DNA of 64,000 nucleotides. It comes from an uncultured Granulosicoccaceae bacterium (GTDB lineage: Bacteria; Pseudomonadota; Gammaproteobacteria; Granulosicoccales; Granulosicoccaceae). Shown here one piece after another: positions 17,645-28,941 of this stretch. A program made the position numbers and the translations under genes. The notes under the pieces were generated by a model. That model worked only from the letters and a program-made list of their open reading frames with translations. It did no database searches and was not told the origin of the DNA. The first letter of the stretch is position 1. Each line of letters begins with the position of its first letter. The DNA is taken from assembly GCA_937981955.1 (NCBI GenBank), contig CALJNA010000044.1, forward strand, positions 16,532-80,531, in the 5' to 3' direction.

Positions 17645-19222
17645 TCACTCCCACTCGATCGTGGCTGGAGGCTTACTGGATATGTCGTATGTAACACGTG
17701 ATATGGACGGGATGCTATTGCAAATATTACGTGACACTTCGTCAAGAAAGTCATAAGGCAAGTGAGCAGCGCGTGCTGTCATGAAGTCGATTGTTTCAAC
17801 CGCCCGTAACGACACCACGTAGTTGTAGCGTCGACCGTCTCCTGTCACCCCGACTGATTTCACCGGCAGAAACACAGTGAACGCCTGAGACACGGAGTTG
17901 TATAAATCGTGCTTGATCAGCGCTTCAATAAAAATATTGTCGGCCAGCCGCAAAATATCGGCGTATTCTTTTTTAACTTCGCCAAGTATGCGTACGCCCA
18001 AACCGGGGCCGGGAAACGGATGACGATACACCATGGATCCGGGCAGGCCAAGATCGACACCAATGCGGCGCACTTCGTCTTTAAACAATTCGCGCAGTGG
18101 CTCAATTAGCTTAAGTCGCATGCTGCTGGGCAGGCCGCCAACATTATGGTGAGACTTAATAAGATGGGCTGAACCTGTGCTCGATGCTGCCGATTCGATA
18201 ACGTCCGGGTATATGGTTCCCTGAGCAAGCCATTTAACGTTCTGTAGCTTGTCGGCCTCTTCTTCAAACAATTCGACGAACAGGTTGCCAATAACTTTAC
18301 GTTTGGCTTCAGGGTCTTCAACACCGGCAAGCTTTGTCAAAAAGCGCTCTTCAGCGTTTACCCTGATGACTTTGACACCCATGTTTTCGGCGAAGGTTTC
18401 CATGACGCGATCACCCTCGTTTAACCGAAGCAATCCGTTGTCGACAAACACACAGGTTAATTGACTGCCTATGGCTTTGTGCATTAATGCCGCAACCACC
18501 GATGAATCAACCCCACCGGACAAGGCAAGTAGCACGTCGTCGTTACCGACGGTATCGCGGATGGAATTAACCGCGTTGTCTATGATGTTGCCCGGTGTCC
18601 AAAGCCCTTCACAACCGCAAATGTCCAGGACAAACCGTTCGATGATTGCAGCACCTTGCAAGGTATGGGTCACTTCAGGATGAAACTGAATGCCAAAACA
18701 ATTTTTATCCGTGTGCGCCATTGCAGCAATTGGTGCGTTCTCACTGGTGCCAACAATTTCAAATCCGTCGGGAAGCTTCTCCACACGATCACCATGACTC
18801 ATCCAGACATCAAGCGCAGGAGCACCGCTTTTATCATCACTATCATTCAGGCCGTCGAGTAAAGCGTTATTACCTTGCACACTTACCGATGCATAGCCAA
18901 ACTCACTGTGGTTCTGCTGCGCTCGAACTTCACCGCCTAACTGATTTACCAATGCTTGCATGCCATAGCAAATACCGAGCACCGGCACATTCAGTTTTAA
19001 AATTTCGTCTGGAATACGTGGCGCATTGTCGGCTATTGTTGATTCAGGACCGCCAGAGAGAATAATGCCGGTGGCATTAAACTCGATAAGAGCATCGGCT
19101 TGTAAATCCCAGGGATGTATTTCGCAGTAAACGCCACACTCGCGAACTCGGCGTGCAATGAGTTGTGTGGTTTGACCACCAAAATCCAGAATGAGAATAC
19201 GTTGTGCGTGGATATCGTGCAT
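17645..19222 (-). CDS. guaA: GMP synthase (glutamine-hydrolysing)
   Basis: 525 residues. It converts XMP to GMP using glutamine and ATP. The N-terminal amidotransferase domain has [12 protein letters not shown] (nucleophile Cys) and [12 protein letters not shown]. The ATP-PPase domain has [15 protein letters not shown] (P-loop), and the C-terminal dimerisation domain ends PPATIEWE, the usual GuaA terminus. It follows guaB by 29 bp on the same strand, so guaBA is one operon. Confidence 0.98.
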   Translation of the reverse strand: MHDIHAQRILILDFGGQTTQLIARRVRECGVYCEIHPWDLQADALIEFNATGIILSGGPESTIADNAPRIPDEILKLNVPVLGICYGMQALVNQLGGEVRAQQNHSEFGYASVSVQGNNALLDGLNDSDDKSGAPALDVWMSHGDRVEKLPDGFEIVGTSENAPIAAMAHTDKNCFGIQFHPEVTHTLQGAAIIERFVLDICGCEGLWTPGNIIDNAVNSIRDTVGNDDVLLALSGGVDSSVVAALMHKAIGSQLTCVFVDNGLLRLNEGDRVMETFAENMGVKVIRVNAEERFLTKLAGVEDPEAKRKVIGNLFVELFEEEADKLQNVKWLAQGTIYPDVIESAASSTGSAHLIKSHHNVGGLPSSMRLKLIEPLRELFKDEVRRIGVDLGLPGSMVYRHPFPGPGLGVRILGEVKKEYADILRLADNIFIEALIKHDLYNSVSQAFTVFLPVKSVGVTGDGRRYNYVVSLRAVETIDFMTARAAHLPYDFLDEVSRNICNSIPSISRVTYDISSKPPATIEWE

Positions 19223-19251
19223 GTTTGCAGTAGATTAAATAGGTATACGAA

Positions 19252-20718
<1,467 letters not shown>

Positions 20719-20867
20719 CTAACTCCTAGCGTGGACAGGATGCGTCTCAATTATACAGTGAAGCGAAGTAAAACGGTTCCTTAATCCAGTAGTAATTTGC
20801 CTGAAACAACTTTATTCAAGGATTTTCATTCGTGATCAGATATCCTAGATAAATATGAAAATCTGCA

Positions 20868-22235
20868 ATGGCTGTCATGTCGGTGTCTGAATCCAAAAGA
20901 CGCATATACACCGTTTCACGTTTGAATCAGGAGGTCCAGTCTGCACTGGAATCCGGTTTCGGCATGATCTGGTTGCAAGGCGAGTTGTCCAATTTCAGCC
21001 GCCCGGCCAGTGGGCACTTCTACTTCTCCCTAAAAGACAGCCGAAGTCAGATTCGCTGTGCCATGTTCAAAGGTCGAAACCGCTACATCGATTTTGAACC
21101 GCAAAGCGGAGATGAAGTGCTGGTTCGGGGAAAGCTTGGACTGTATGCCGCGCGCGGTGATTTCCAGCTTATTGTCGAGCACATGGAGCCCGCTGGCTCT
21201 GGCAAGCTGCAAATGCAGTTCGAGGCGACCAAGAAAAAGCTGGATGAACTTGGTTGGTTCGAAACTGAAAATAAACAACCTTTGCCAGATATGCCACAAC
21301 GCATTGGCGTTGTAACTTCAGGCACAGGGGCAGCCATAAGAGATGTATTGAAAGTGTTGGCACGCCGCTGCCCGCAAGCACAAATCATTGTTTATCCCAC
21401 ATTAGTACAGGGTGCTGCGGCAGCACCGAACATCGTATCAGCCATACAGGCGGCAGATCGGCGTAATGAGGTTGATGTGCTTTTGCTGGTCCGTGGCGGA
21501 GGTTCACTCGAGGATTTATGGGCCTTCAACGAAGAGACCGTTGCTCGAGCTGTGCATGAGTGCTCGCTGCCGCTGGTTTGCGGCGTTGGGCATGAAGTCG
21601 ATGTCACCATTTGTGATTTTGTTGCTGATCTTCGCGCACCAACACCATCTGCGGCTGCTGAAATGGCCACTCCGGACGGTGAAATTATGGAACAGCGAGT
21701 GCTGTCAGCCAGAGCGGCATTGCGCCGCCTGCTCGGTACAAAGCTGTCTTTGCACCAGTCTCAACTGCATTCACTGAGTGAGCGTCTGCAAATGCGTCAC
21801 CCGCAACGACTCATTGAAGACCGCGAACAACGCATCGATGAACTCGACAACCGATTGCAGCTCACGATGCAATCTCTTACCCGGACCAAGCGGGTGCATC
21901 TGCAAAATCTGACTGACCGACTGAACACTCATTCCCCCACCTTGCAGTTGTCTCGCCTGAGCGCAGCTTTGACTAACACTGAATTAAGATTGAACAGCGC
22001 AATAGAGAAACAACTGACCTCATCTCGCAATCGCTGGACTCTGGCCTCACGCGCTCTGGATACGGTAAGCCCGTTGGCCACGCTTGATCGCGGATTTGCG
22101 GTGGTAAAACATAAACAAAAAGTGGTGTCCAATGCGGCCAAACTAGCCCCTGGTGACCAAATCACGACACAGGTAGCGCATGGCCTGATTCACAGTAAAG
22201 TGCAGAAAGTTGAACTAGACGAGGAAAATACTTGA
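20868..22235 (+). CDS. xseA: exodeoxyribonuclease VII large subunit
   Basis: 455 residues. The catalytic subunit of ExoVII degrades single-stranded DNA from both ends. An N-terminal OB-fold (WLQGELSNFSRPASGHFYF, KDSRSQIRCAMFKGR) is followed by the catalytic domain (VVTSGTGAAIRDVLKVLARR, RGGGSLEDLWAFNEE, CGVGHEVDVTICDFVADLRA) and a coiled-coil C-terminus. A second ATG at 20877 is also possible. xseB is not nearby. Divergent from guaB. Confidence 0.95.
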   Translation: MAVMSVSESKRRIYTVSRLNQEVQSALESGFGMIWLQGELSNFSRPASGHFYFSLKDSRSQIRCAMFKGRNRYIDFEPQSGDEVLVRGKLGLYAARGDFQLIVEHMEPAGSGKLQMQFEATKKKLDELGWFETENKQPLPDMPQRIGVVTSGTGAAIRDVLKVLARRCPQAQIIVYPTLVQGAAAAPNIVSAIQAADRRNEVDVLLLVRGGGSLEDLWAFNEETVARAVHECSLPLVCGVGHEVDVTICDFVADLRAPTPSAAAEMATPDGEIMEQRVLSARAALRRLLGTKLSLHQSQLHSLSERLQMRHPQRLIEDREQRIDELDNRLQLTMQSLTRTKRVHLQNLTDRLNTHSPTLQLSRLSAALTNTELRLNSAIEKQLTSSRNRWTLASRALDTVSPLATLDRGFAVVKHKQKVVSNAAKLAPGDQITTQVAHGLIHSKVQKVELDEENT

Positions 22236-22240
22236 ATTTC

Positions 22241-22271
22241 GCTGAGAGGCCCATAAAATAAGCCTCTTAGC
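22241..22271 (+). terminator. hairpin downstream of xseA
   Basis: GCTGAGAGGC / GCCTCTTAGC inverted repeat (10 bp with one G-U pair) and an 11-nt loop, starting 5 bp after the xseA stop. No T-run follows, so this may slow or end transcription inefficiently before dksA. Confidence 0.45.
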
Positions 22272-22386
22272 GGGTCGCCGCAGGTTTGATCCGGCGAAAG
22301 TAGCGTAAATTCTGTTGCAATCTGCGTGTGATTTTGCTAAAACACCGCGCTGCACCATATGGCGACCTACTGAAGAGGGCCACACT

Positions 22387-23355
22387 ATGGCTAAGGCAGC
22401 ATCGAAGAAGAAAGCCGCCTCATCGGCGAAGGCAAAGACTGCCGCCCAGGCCAAAACCGGCGGTGCAAAAAGGGTCGCGAAAAAGACAGCGGCCAGCCAA
22501 TCAGCAACATCAAAACAAAAGGTATTGAAAAGCTCAGTGGCAAGTAAAACAACAGCAAAGAAAAAAGCGACCAGCAAGGCATCTGCAAAATCAGACAGCT
22601 CAGCCAGTAAAAAAACGGCAGCCAAGAAAACCGCAGCTAAAAAAGCCAGCAAGAAAGTGGCAGCCAAGAAAACCGCTGCAGCGAAAGACACGACGGTAGC
22701 AAAGAAAACCGCCGCAAAGAAAGTTGCTGCGAAGAAGAAAGAAGCAGTTGTCGAAAAACCAGCAGCGAAAAAAACCGCCACTAAAAAAACAGCTGCCAAG
22801 AAAGTGGTAGCGAAAAAAGCAGCAGCAAAAAAAGTGACCAATAAAAAGACGACAGCCAAAGCCACCGAAGTGACTGAAACAGTCGAGAAGAAATCAAAAA
22901 AGAAAACCGCTGCCAAGACTGCACCAAGCATCGCTGTTGGTGAACCGGTTGTAACCACCGTTGTGCCCTATGAAAGAGAAAAAAACAGCCACTACATGGA
23001 TAAAGATCAGCTGATCCACTTCAGTCAAAAACTGGCCGAGTGGAAACAGCAACTAATGGAAGAAGTTGATCGCACAGTTGGACATATGAAAGACGATGCT
23101 ACTAACTTCCCTGACCCGAATGACCGGGCTACTCAGGAAGAAGAATTCAGCCTGGAACTTCGAACTCGCGATCGCGAACGCAAATTGATCAAGAAAATCA
23201 ACGAAGCGCAGAAACGAATAGAAGAAAACGAATATGGCTACTGCGAAACCTGTGGAGTAGAAATTGGTGTAGGCCGCTTGGAAGCCCGTCCAACAGCCGA
23301 GCTGTGCATTGACTGTAAAACGCTGGAAGAAATCCGCGAAAAACAAATCGCCTGA
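22387..23355 (+). CDS. dksA: DksA with long Lys/Ala-rich N-terminal tail
   Basis: 322 residues, more than twice the ~150 of E. coli DksA. Residues about 202-322 are a complete DksA: coiled-coil hairpin with the tip motif [14 protein letters not shown] (conserved DxxDxA) and the zinc-finger [17 protein letters not shown]...CIDC with four Cys. This protein binds the RNA polymerase secondary channel and works with ppGpp. Residues 1-185 are almost purely Lys, Ala, Ser and Thr ([13 protein letters not shown] repeats), like histone H1 or AlgP tails, and probably bind nucleic acid. The ATG at 22387 starts the tail ([13 protein letters not shown]). gluQ follows, as in Pseudomonas. Confidence 0.93.
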   Translation: MAKAASKKKAASSAKAKTAAQAKTGGAKRVAKKTAASQSATSKQKVLKSSVASKTTAKKKATSKASAKSDSSASKKTAAKKTAAKKASKKVAAKKTAAAKDTTVAKKTAAKKVAAKKKEAVVEKPAAKKTATKKTAAKKVVAKKAAAKKVTNKKTTAKATEVTETVEKKSKKKTAAKTAPSIAVGEPVVTTVVPYEREKNSHYMDKDQLIHFSQKLAEWKQQLMEEVDRTVGHMKDDATNFPDPNDRATQEEEFSLELRTRDRERKLIKKINEAQKRIEENEYGYCETCGVEIGVGRLEARPTAELCIDCKTLEEIREKQIA

Positions 23356-23398
23356 GCTCATCTGTTTGCTGTCGGCCCGGCGGCAAGGCAGCTAATCA

Positions 23399-24316
23399 AT
23401 GACTTCGGCGAGGTACACTGGCCGGTTTGCACCCTCACCCACCGGACCACTGCATTTCGGCTCTTTGCTCGCAGCAATGGCAAGCTACTGCGAAGCCCGG
23501 CACCACGACGGGTTCTGGCTTTTACGCATTGACGATATCGACCCCCCTCGCGAAGTAGCAGGTGCCAGTTCCGGCATTCAGAAAACCTTGAACGCCTACG
23601 GATTTGAATGGGATGGCAATGTCATCTTTCAATCTCAGCGGACTGAATTCTATCGCGACAAACTAACAATGCTAAACGAGCAGCACATGCTATACCCGTG
23701 CAACTGCTCCAGATCAAGACTGGCAAACCATTCCGTTTATCCTGGTTTTTGCGACCCAGCAACTGAAGAACCCATACGTACGCAACACAGTGCGGCCAAA
23801 TTAGTTCAACAGAAAATTCTGCATGGCGATCTCGATCATTCAATAAGAATCAGCATAAATGAATCGATCAGCTTTCATGACACGGTGCAGGGTTTTCAAA
23901 CGTATGGCGACGGCGAACCCGGTGACATTATCGTGGTCAGACGGGATGATCTATTTGCCTACTCCCTGGCCTGTGCTGTAGATGACGCCGATGGTATAAG
24001 CCATGTTGTCCGAGGCAGTGACTTGCTCAGCACAACAGCCAGTCAAATCGCTATTATGAAAAGCTTAAATATGCACCAACCTGTTTACTCACATATTCCC
24101 GTTGCGTTAAACAGTAAGCTACAAAAATTGAGTAAACAGACGCGTGCGATGGCACTGGATTCCATGCCAACACTTGCAACATTGCTACAGGCATGGCAGT
24201 TTCTGGGACAGGTTGAATTGAACGTCTCCTCGATAGATACGTTCTGGCAATCGGCTATTGAGACGTGGTGCCTTGACAGTGTGCCAAAGCAATCACAGCA
24301 AGCCACACCAATATGA
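23399..24316 (+). CDS. gluQ: glutamyl-Q tRNA(Asp) synthetase
   Basis: 305 residues. A class I aminoacyl-tRNA synthetase-like enzyme that attaches glutamate to queuosine in tRNA(Asp). It begins YTGRFAPSPTGPLHFGSLLAA (HIGH-type motif), has RIDDIDPPREV, the four-residue zinc site around YPCNCSRSRL, and a degenerate KMSKS region (LQKLSKQTRA). It lacks the C-terminal anticodon-binding domain of GluRS, consistent with its length. Placement right after dksA supports the call. Confidence 0.95.
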   Translation: MTSARYTGRFAPSPTGPLHFGSLLAAMASYCEARHHDGFWLLRIDDIDPPREVAGASSGIQKTLNAYGFEWDGNVIFQSQRTEFYRDKLTMLNEQHMLYPCNCSRSRLANHSVYPGFCDPATEEPIRTQHSAAKLVQQKILHGDLDHSIRISINESISFHDTVQGFQTYGDGEPGDIIVVRRDDLFAYSLACAVDDADGISHVVRGSDLLSTTASQIAIMKSLNMHQPVYSHIPVALNSKLQKLSKQTRAMALDSMPTLATLLQAWQFLGQVELNVSSIDTFWQSAIETWCLDSVPKQSQQATPI

Positions 24317-24385
24317 ATATTCGCTTGCCGAGTAACCCACCAGCGCGCATTATGAAGCATCAGTTTTGTTTCAGGTCAGGCACCA

Positions 24386-24574
24386 ATGAGTGACAAAACC
24401 CGTCACGATCATACCTTGCTGATTTTCTTTGCAGCTGTTTTCGTCTTCAATTCACCACTAACGAATTGGTGGTCTTTGATCGGCTTGCCCTGGTATGCCA
24501 TTTTTGTTGTGTGGGCATTATTCATTCTTATTGCAGCTGTAAACCTGACTAGAGACACCAACGATGGGCGTTGA
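24386..24574 (+). CDS. small membrane protein, CbrX-like
   Basis: 62 residues. A short charged N-terminus (MSDKTRHDHT) is followed by two hydrophobic segments (LLIFFAAVFVFNSPL and WYAIFVVWALFILIAAVNL). It overlaps the sensor kinase start by 11 bp, which argues for a real, translationally coupled gene. A small membrane protein (CbrX) in the same position is known upstream of CbrA in Pseudomonas. Assignment is by size, membrane character and position, not sequence identity. Confidence 0.72.
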   Translation: MSDKTRHDHTLLIFFAAVFVFNSPLTNWWSLIGLPWYAIFVVWALFILIAAVNLTRDTNDGR

Positions 24575-27521
24575 ACTGTGGTGGTTGTTTGCAGCAGCCA
24601 TCGTTTATTTAATCGTATTGTTTCTGGTCGCCTACTCGGCCGATAGCGGTCTGATCTCAAAACGACTGATCAGCAATCCGGTAGTCTACTCACTGTCACT
24701 TGGTGTTTATGCAACATCGTGGACATACTATGGCAGTGTCGGTCTTGCAGACACCAGTGGTTATGCTTTTCTGAATATCTATCTGGGCGTTACCGGGGCT
24801 TTTTTGCTTGGCCCTTACATTCTCAAGCCCATACTAACTCTGTGCAGAGAATACCAGCTCACCTCCATCGCCGACTTACTGGCCTTTCGTTACGGTGGCA
24901 GAGGAACCGGCTTTGTTGTCACGCTATTTATGCTCATCGGCATACTGCCGTATATTTCCCTGCAAATCAGGGCCGTTACCGAATCCATTCAGGTACTGAG
25001 CAGACAGGTACCACCGGTGATCCTTGCACTTGTGTTCTGCCTGATGATAACGGTGTTTGCCATTTTGTTCGGTGCCAGACACCTTTCACCTCGAGAAAAG
25101 CACCATGGCCTGGTAGTCGCTATAGCGTTTGAATCAGCAATAAAACTACTGGCGTTACTGGTTGCGGGTGTGTTCGTCATTACCCAGGTTTTCGACTCAC
25201 CGGCTGCCATGGGGGAATGGATTGCAACTAACGAGAACGCTGTCGCCGATTTATACACCCCAGCTCAATCCGGCTTATGGTCAACCTTGCTATTGCTTGC
25301 GTTTTGTGCTGCGTTCCTGTTGCCTCGCCAATACCACATGACGTTTGTCGAAAACGAAAATCCAAAACACTTAAAAACTGCTTATTGGTTATTTCCACTT
25401 TATCTACTGCTGCTAAATCTTCCGGTCATTCCAATCCTGTTCGCTGGCCGATATCTGGAGCTGAATATCGCACCCGATTTCTATGTGTTAGGCATGACCT
25501 TAAGTCTTGGTAAAGAATGGCTGGCAGTGCTGGTTTTTCTGGGTGGGCTATCCGCAGCCAGCGCAATGATGATTGTGACATCACTTGCTCTATCGTACAT
25601 GTGTCTTAATCACATATTGCTGCCAGCATCCTTATCAGGCACGCAGCCGACTGATTTCTACCGTCGTTTACTGTGGAGCAAGAGAATCATCATTGCACTG
25701 ATTATCGCTGCCGGTTACGGTTTCTATATTGTTATTGAACTCAATGAAGGTTTAGCCAGCCTCGGGCTCATTTCGTTTGTCGCTGCGGCACAATTACTAC
25801 CCGGCATGATTGGCGTGCTGTTTTGGCAGAGAGCCACGCAGGTCGGCTTTTTGGCCGGACTCATTGGTGGAGCACTTGTCTGGTTTACCCTGCTAATTTT
25901 GCCACTACTGGTTAGCGATGCGAACATTACTGAACTCATTCCAATCGATACAGACATATGGAGCTTGTCGACGTTCTGCACGCTGACAACAAACGCGCTT
26001 TTATTTGTGTTGGGATCGCTACTGAGTAAACCCACACTCGATGAGGTAACAGCAAGCCAGGCCGCCATAGAACAAACCAGCTTCGCCTTAAGCGCACCCT
26101 ATACGGCACGTTCTGCCGGCCAGTATCTCTACGCCATGCAACAGGTGCTGGGCAACAAGGTTGCTCATCAGGAAATGAAAAGAGCTCTCGATGAAACCAG
26201 CCTTGATATGGATGAAACGCGAGCACCTGAATTAAGAGTGCTGCATGAAAGACTGGAACGAAACATCAGTGGACTTGTCGGGCCAACGCTTGCCCGTTCC
26301 ATTGTTCGACAAAACCGCCACGGCCTCGATTCAGATGCGGATTCGCAAGATACCCGATTGCTGGAAATGCGCCTTGAAGCATCACGCGAACAAATGCGCG
26401 GTATGACCAAGCAGCTGGATGATCTGCGTCGTTACCTTCGCGATGTACTGCACCAATTGCCTCTGGGCGCATGTTCTATTTCGTCTGATGGCAGTGTTTA
26501 TTTATGGAACTCTGCCATGCAATCGTTAACCGGGATAAGTGAACGCGTAGCTCAGGGCTCCGTCATCTCCGATTTGCCCGCTCCATGGAATACCTTGCTT
26601 GGAGAATTCACTGAATCAGCTGAAAATCACCGCTTCAGCTATCAGGTCTCAAGACACGGCAAGCTTGCTTCGGTTAATCTTCATAAGGCTGACATAGGCA
26701 CACCGGCAAACACAGACGATGCGTTCGCCGGCCAGGTCATTTTAATGGAAGACCGAACAGACTATGACACTCTTGAAGCCGAGTTAGCACACAGCGAACG
26801 TCTCGCCTCCATTGGTCGACTCGCCGCTGGGGTCGCACACGAAATTGGTAATCCGCTAACCGGCATTGCCAGCATCGCACAAAATCTGGTGCACGATGCC
26901 GGCCAGGCTTTGGAAAATAACGACGACGAAGAAGTCGGCGAGCAAGCGACCGACATTTTGAATCAGGTCGGCCGAATAAACAGCATTGTTCACTCACTGT
27001 TGACGTTCTCTCACGAAGATAAAATCTCTGGCTCTTCATTTGATAGCGTGCTGATTAACCAAAGCGTGCAAGAGGCCGTAAGGCTGGTCAAGCTCTCTGA
27101 CCAGTCTAAATCGATCGACTTTGATGTATCAGTGCCTTCTGACATTGAAGTATCCGGCGACGCTAACCAGTTGGTTCAGGTATTTGTAAATCTGCTCAAC
27201 AATGCCTGCGATGCGTCGCCCCCAAAAGCGACAATTCGCATCACCGGTTCAGTACTGGACGAGCAGCTTACGATTGCAGTTGAAGATAGTGGCGCAGGTA
27301 TTGACCCATCTATCAGCGAACAGATATTTGAACCTTTCTTCACAACAAAATCCGTTGGCAGCGGAACGGGCTTGGGATTGTCTTTGGTTTACAGCATTAT
27401 GTCCAGACACGGTGGTCGTGTCCGTATTGATGAGCAATACGAGCATGGAACTCGAATCGTGCTGACGTTGCCTGTCGCAGACTCCAATGATCAACCATCA
27501 GCTCAGGCTCATAGCTTATGA
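24564..27521 (+). CDS. SLC5-type transporter/sensor histidine kinase, CbrA-like
   Basis: 985 residues. Residues about 1-500 form a multi-pass sodium/solute symporter (SLC5, PutP-like) domain with ~13 hydrophobic segments. A coiled-coil linker and PAS-like region (about 560-735) follow. The kinase core has H-box AAGVAHEIGNPLTGIASIAQ (His759), N-box VNLLNNACDAS, DSGAGIDPSIS and GSGTGLGLSLVYSI. CbrA of Pseudomonas has the same architecture and length and controls carbon/nitrogen balance. The gene order dksA-gluQ-cbrX-cbrA-cbrB matches. It overlaps the response regulator gene by 4 bp. Confidence 0.88.
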   Translation: MGVELWWLFAAAIVYLIVLFLVAYSADSGLISKRLISNPVVYSLSLGVYATSWTYYGSVGLADTSGYAFLNIYLGVTGAFLLGPYILKPILTLCREYQLTSIADLLAFRYGGRGTGFVVTLFMLIGILPYISLQIRAVTESIQVLSRQVPPVILALVFCLMITVFAILFGARHLSPREKHHGLVVAIAFESAIKLLALLVAGVFVITQVFDSPAAMGEWIATNENAVADLYTPAQSGLWSTLLLLAFCAAFLLPRQYHMTFVENENPKHLKTAYWLFPLYLLLLNLPVIPILFAGRYLELNIAPDFYVLGMTLSLGKEWLAVLVFLGGLSAASAMMIVTSLALSYMCLNHILLPASLSGTQPTDFYRRLLWSKRIIIALIIAAGYGFYIVIELNEGLASLGLISFVAAAQLLPGMIGVLFWQRATQVGFLAGLIGGALVWFTLLILPLLVSDANITELIPIDTDIWSLSTFCTLTTNALLFVLGSLLSKPTLDEVTASQAAIEQTSFALSAPYTARSAGQYLYAMQQVLGNKVAHQEMKRALDETSLDMDETRAPELRVLHERLERNISGLVGPTLARSIVRQNRHGLDSDADSQDTRLLEMRLEASREQMRGMTKQLDDLRRYLRDVLHQLPLGACSISSDGSVYLWNSAMQSLTGISERVAQGSVISDLPAPWNTLLGEFTESAENHRFSYQVSRHGKLASVNLHKADIGTPANTDDAFAGQVILMEDRTDYDTLEAELAHSERLASIGRLAAGVAHEIGNPLTGIASIAQNLVHDAGQALENNDDEEVGEQATDILNQVGRINSIVHSLLTFSHEDKISGSSFDSVLINQSVQEAVRLVKLSDQSKSIDFDVSVPSDIEVSGDANQLVQVFVNLLNNACDASPPKATIRITGSVLDEQLTIAVEDSGAGIDPSISEQIFEPFFTTKSVGSGTGLGLSLVYSIMSRHGGRVRIDEQYEHGTRIVLTLPVADSNDQPSAQAHSL

Positions 27522-28819
27522 ACAGAATACTGGTGATTGACGATGAGGAGATAATCCTCAAAGCGTTAACAAAGCTCCTGGAACGCAATCACTTCGATGT
27601 GACCACTGCGCGAACGGTAGAGGAAGCCCTTGCATCACACCCACAATCGTTCGACCTGATTCTTGCAGACTTACGCTTACCCGGCGTTGAAGGTACGGAT
27701 ATTATTCCACTGGCCGATCCGATTCCCGTGGTTATCATGACCAGCCACGCAAGCGTCAGGTCTGCCGTTACTGCCATGCGTTTCGGTGCAATCGACTACA
27801 TTGCCAAGCCGTTTGATCACAATGAATTACTACTGATCATTGAGCGTTCATTAATGCAAAATCGCATGAGAGCGCAGAACCAATCGTTAAAGCAAGACCT
27901 TAAAAGACTTGTACCATCAGACAATATTGGCCAGTGTCGAGGGTTGAACAATATTGTTGAACAGCTTACCGCTCTGGACAAGGACAATCTTTTTGTTGCG
28001 CTGTATGGAGAGCCTGGTACCGGAAAAGAGTTACTCGCACGTGTGGCACACAATAACAGTGAGCGTTGCGATGCACCATTCGTGGTTGCAGACCTGCCAG
28101 CGATGCAACCGGAGCGCATTCACACAACGCTATTAGGTGGTGAAGCACCAAAACCTGATGAGGATTTCATGCCGGGTGGTTTATTGCATACCGCACATAA
28201 TGGCACGTTGATCATCCGCCACCCTGCTGTTATTCCTAAGCAAGTACAACTTGCTCTTGCGCAGGTACTCGAAGAACGGACTGTGCCCGGCAATGCCGGG
28301 GGTCGTTCTATTAATGTCAGAACCATTCTTGTTAGTGAAGAAAGTTTGCAGCAACAAGGCGACAACGGCTCACTGCAACCTGAGTTTGCAAACCTGTTTA
28401 ATACCAGCGAATACAGCATACCGTCACTACGCCAAATACCAGAAGATATTGTTACTCTGGCCGAGCACTATTTGCACTACTACGGTTTGCATCATCATCG
28501 GCCGAACATCAAGTATTCTCTCGATGCAAAAGCTGCTTTAACTGCCTATCGCTGGCCCGGCAATAACGATGAATTGAAATCTCTGGTGCAGCGGGCCGTT
28601 CTTCTATCATCAGATAATCAAATTAGCCCAAGCGATCTTGGATTAACGACAGACTCCGGTGAAACCTATCAACACGATTTAAGTCTGGACGAGTATTTTC
28701 GCTTTTTCGTTACCAGGCATCAGGCGAAACTATCCGAAACCGAACTCGCAAGTCGACTTGGGATTAGCCGCAAAGCGCTGTGGGAACGGCGTCAAAAAAT
28801 GCAATTAGTGCGCGAATAG
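27518..28819 (+). CDS. NtrC-family response regulator, CbrB-like, with degenerate AAA+ domain
   Basis: 433 residues. The receiver is complete (Asp8/Asp9, phospho-acceptor Asp51 in ILADLRLPG, Thr75, Lys97). The AAA+ domain keeps Walker A (GEPGTGKE, near 163-170) but lacks the sigma-54-contacting GAFTGA loop; the segment at that place reads LLGGEAPKPDEDFMPGG. The usual 'GTLFLDE' Walker B is GTLIIRHP, without acidic residues. A Fis-type helix-turn-helix (ELASRLGISRKALWERRQKM) ends the protein. The neighbour and size suggest CbrB, but it probably cannot activate sigma-54 RNA polymerase in the standard way. In Pseudomonas pcnB follows; here acs does. Confidence 0.85.
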   Translation: MNRILVIDDEEIILKALTKLLERNHFDVTTARTVEEALASHPQSFDLILADLRLPGVEGTDIIPLADPIPVVIMTSHASVRSAVTAMRFGAIDYIAKPFDHNELLLIIERSLMQNRMRAQNQSLKQDLKRLVPSDNIGQCRGLNNIVEQLTALDKDNLFVALYGEPGTGKELLARVAHNNSERCDAPFVVADLPAMQPERIHTTLLGGEAPKPDEDFMPGGLLHTAHNGTLIIRHPAVIPKQVQLALAQVLEERTVPGNAGGRSINVRTILVSEESLQQQGDNGSLQPEFANLFNTSEYSIPSLRQIPEDIVTLAEHYLHYYGLHHHRPNIKYSLDAKAALTAYRWPGNNDELKSLVQRAVLLSSDNQISPSDLGLTTDSGETYQHDLSLDEYFRFFVTRHQAKLSETELASRLGISRKALWERRQKMQLVRE

Positions 28820-28941
28820 TCATAAATTGACGTGCTATTTGTTCTTATATTTCAATAGTTTATTTACCCAGCCACAGGGTATTTGACACACATTACGGTG
28901 CAGGTAAACTGCGCACATCCAATGACGAGATTAGCTTTAAT

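Noticed and set aside
22215..22958. 247-codon open frame on the minus strand opposite the dksA tail, rich in Phe, Ala and Val
   Set aside because: It is the antisense of Lys/Ala-rich codons, which avoids stops by composition. It has no family features and the plus-strand gene is certain.
27518..28819. Calling the CbrB-like gene a frameshifted pseudogene
   Set aside because: The frame is intact from receiver to helix-turn-helix and overlaps the kinase normally; the changes are substitutions in two motifs, not a disruption.
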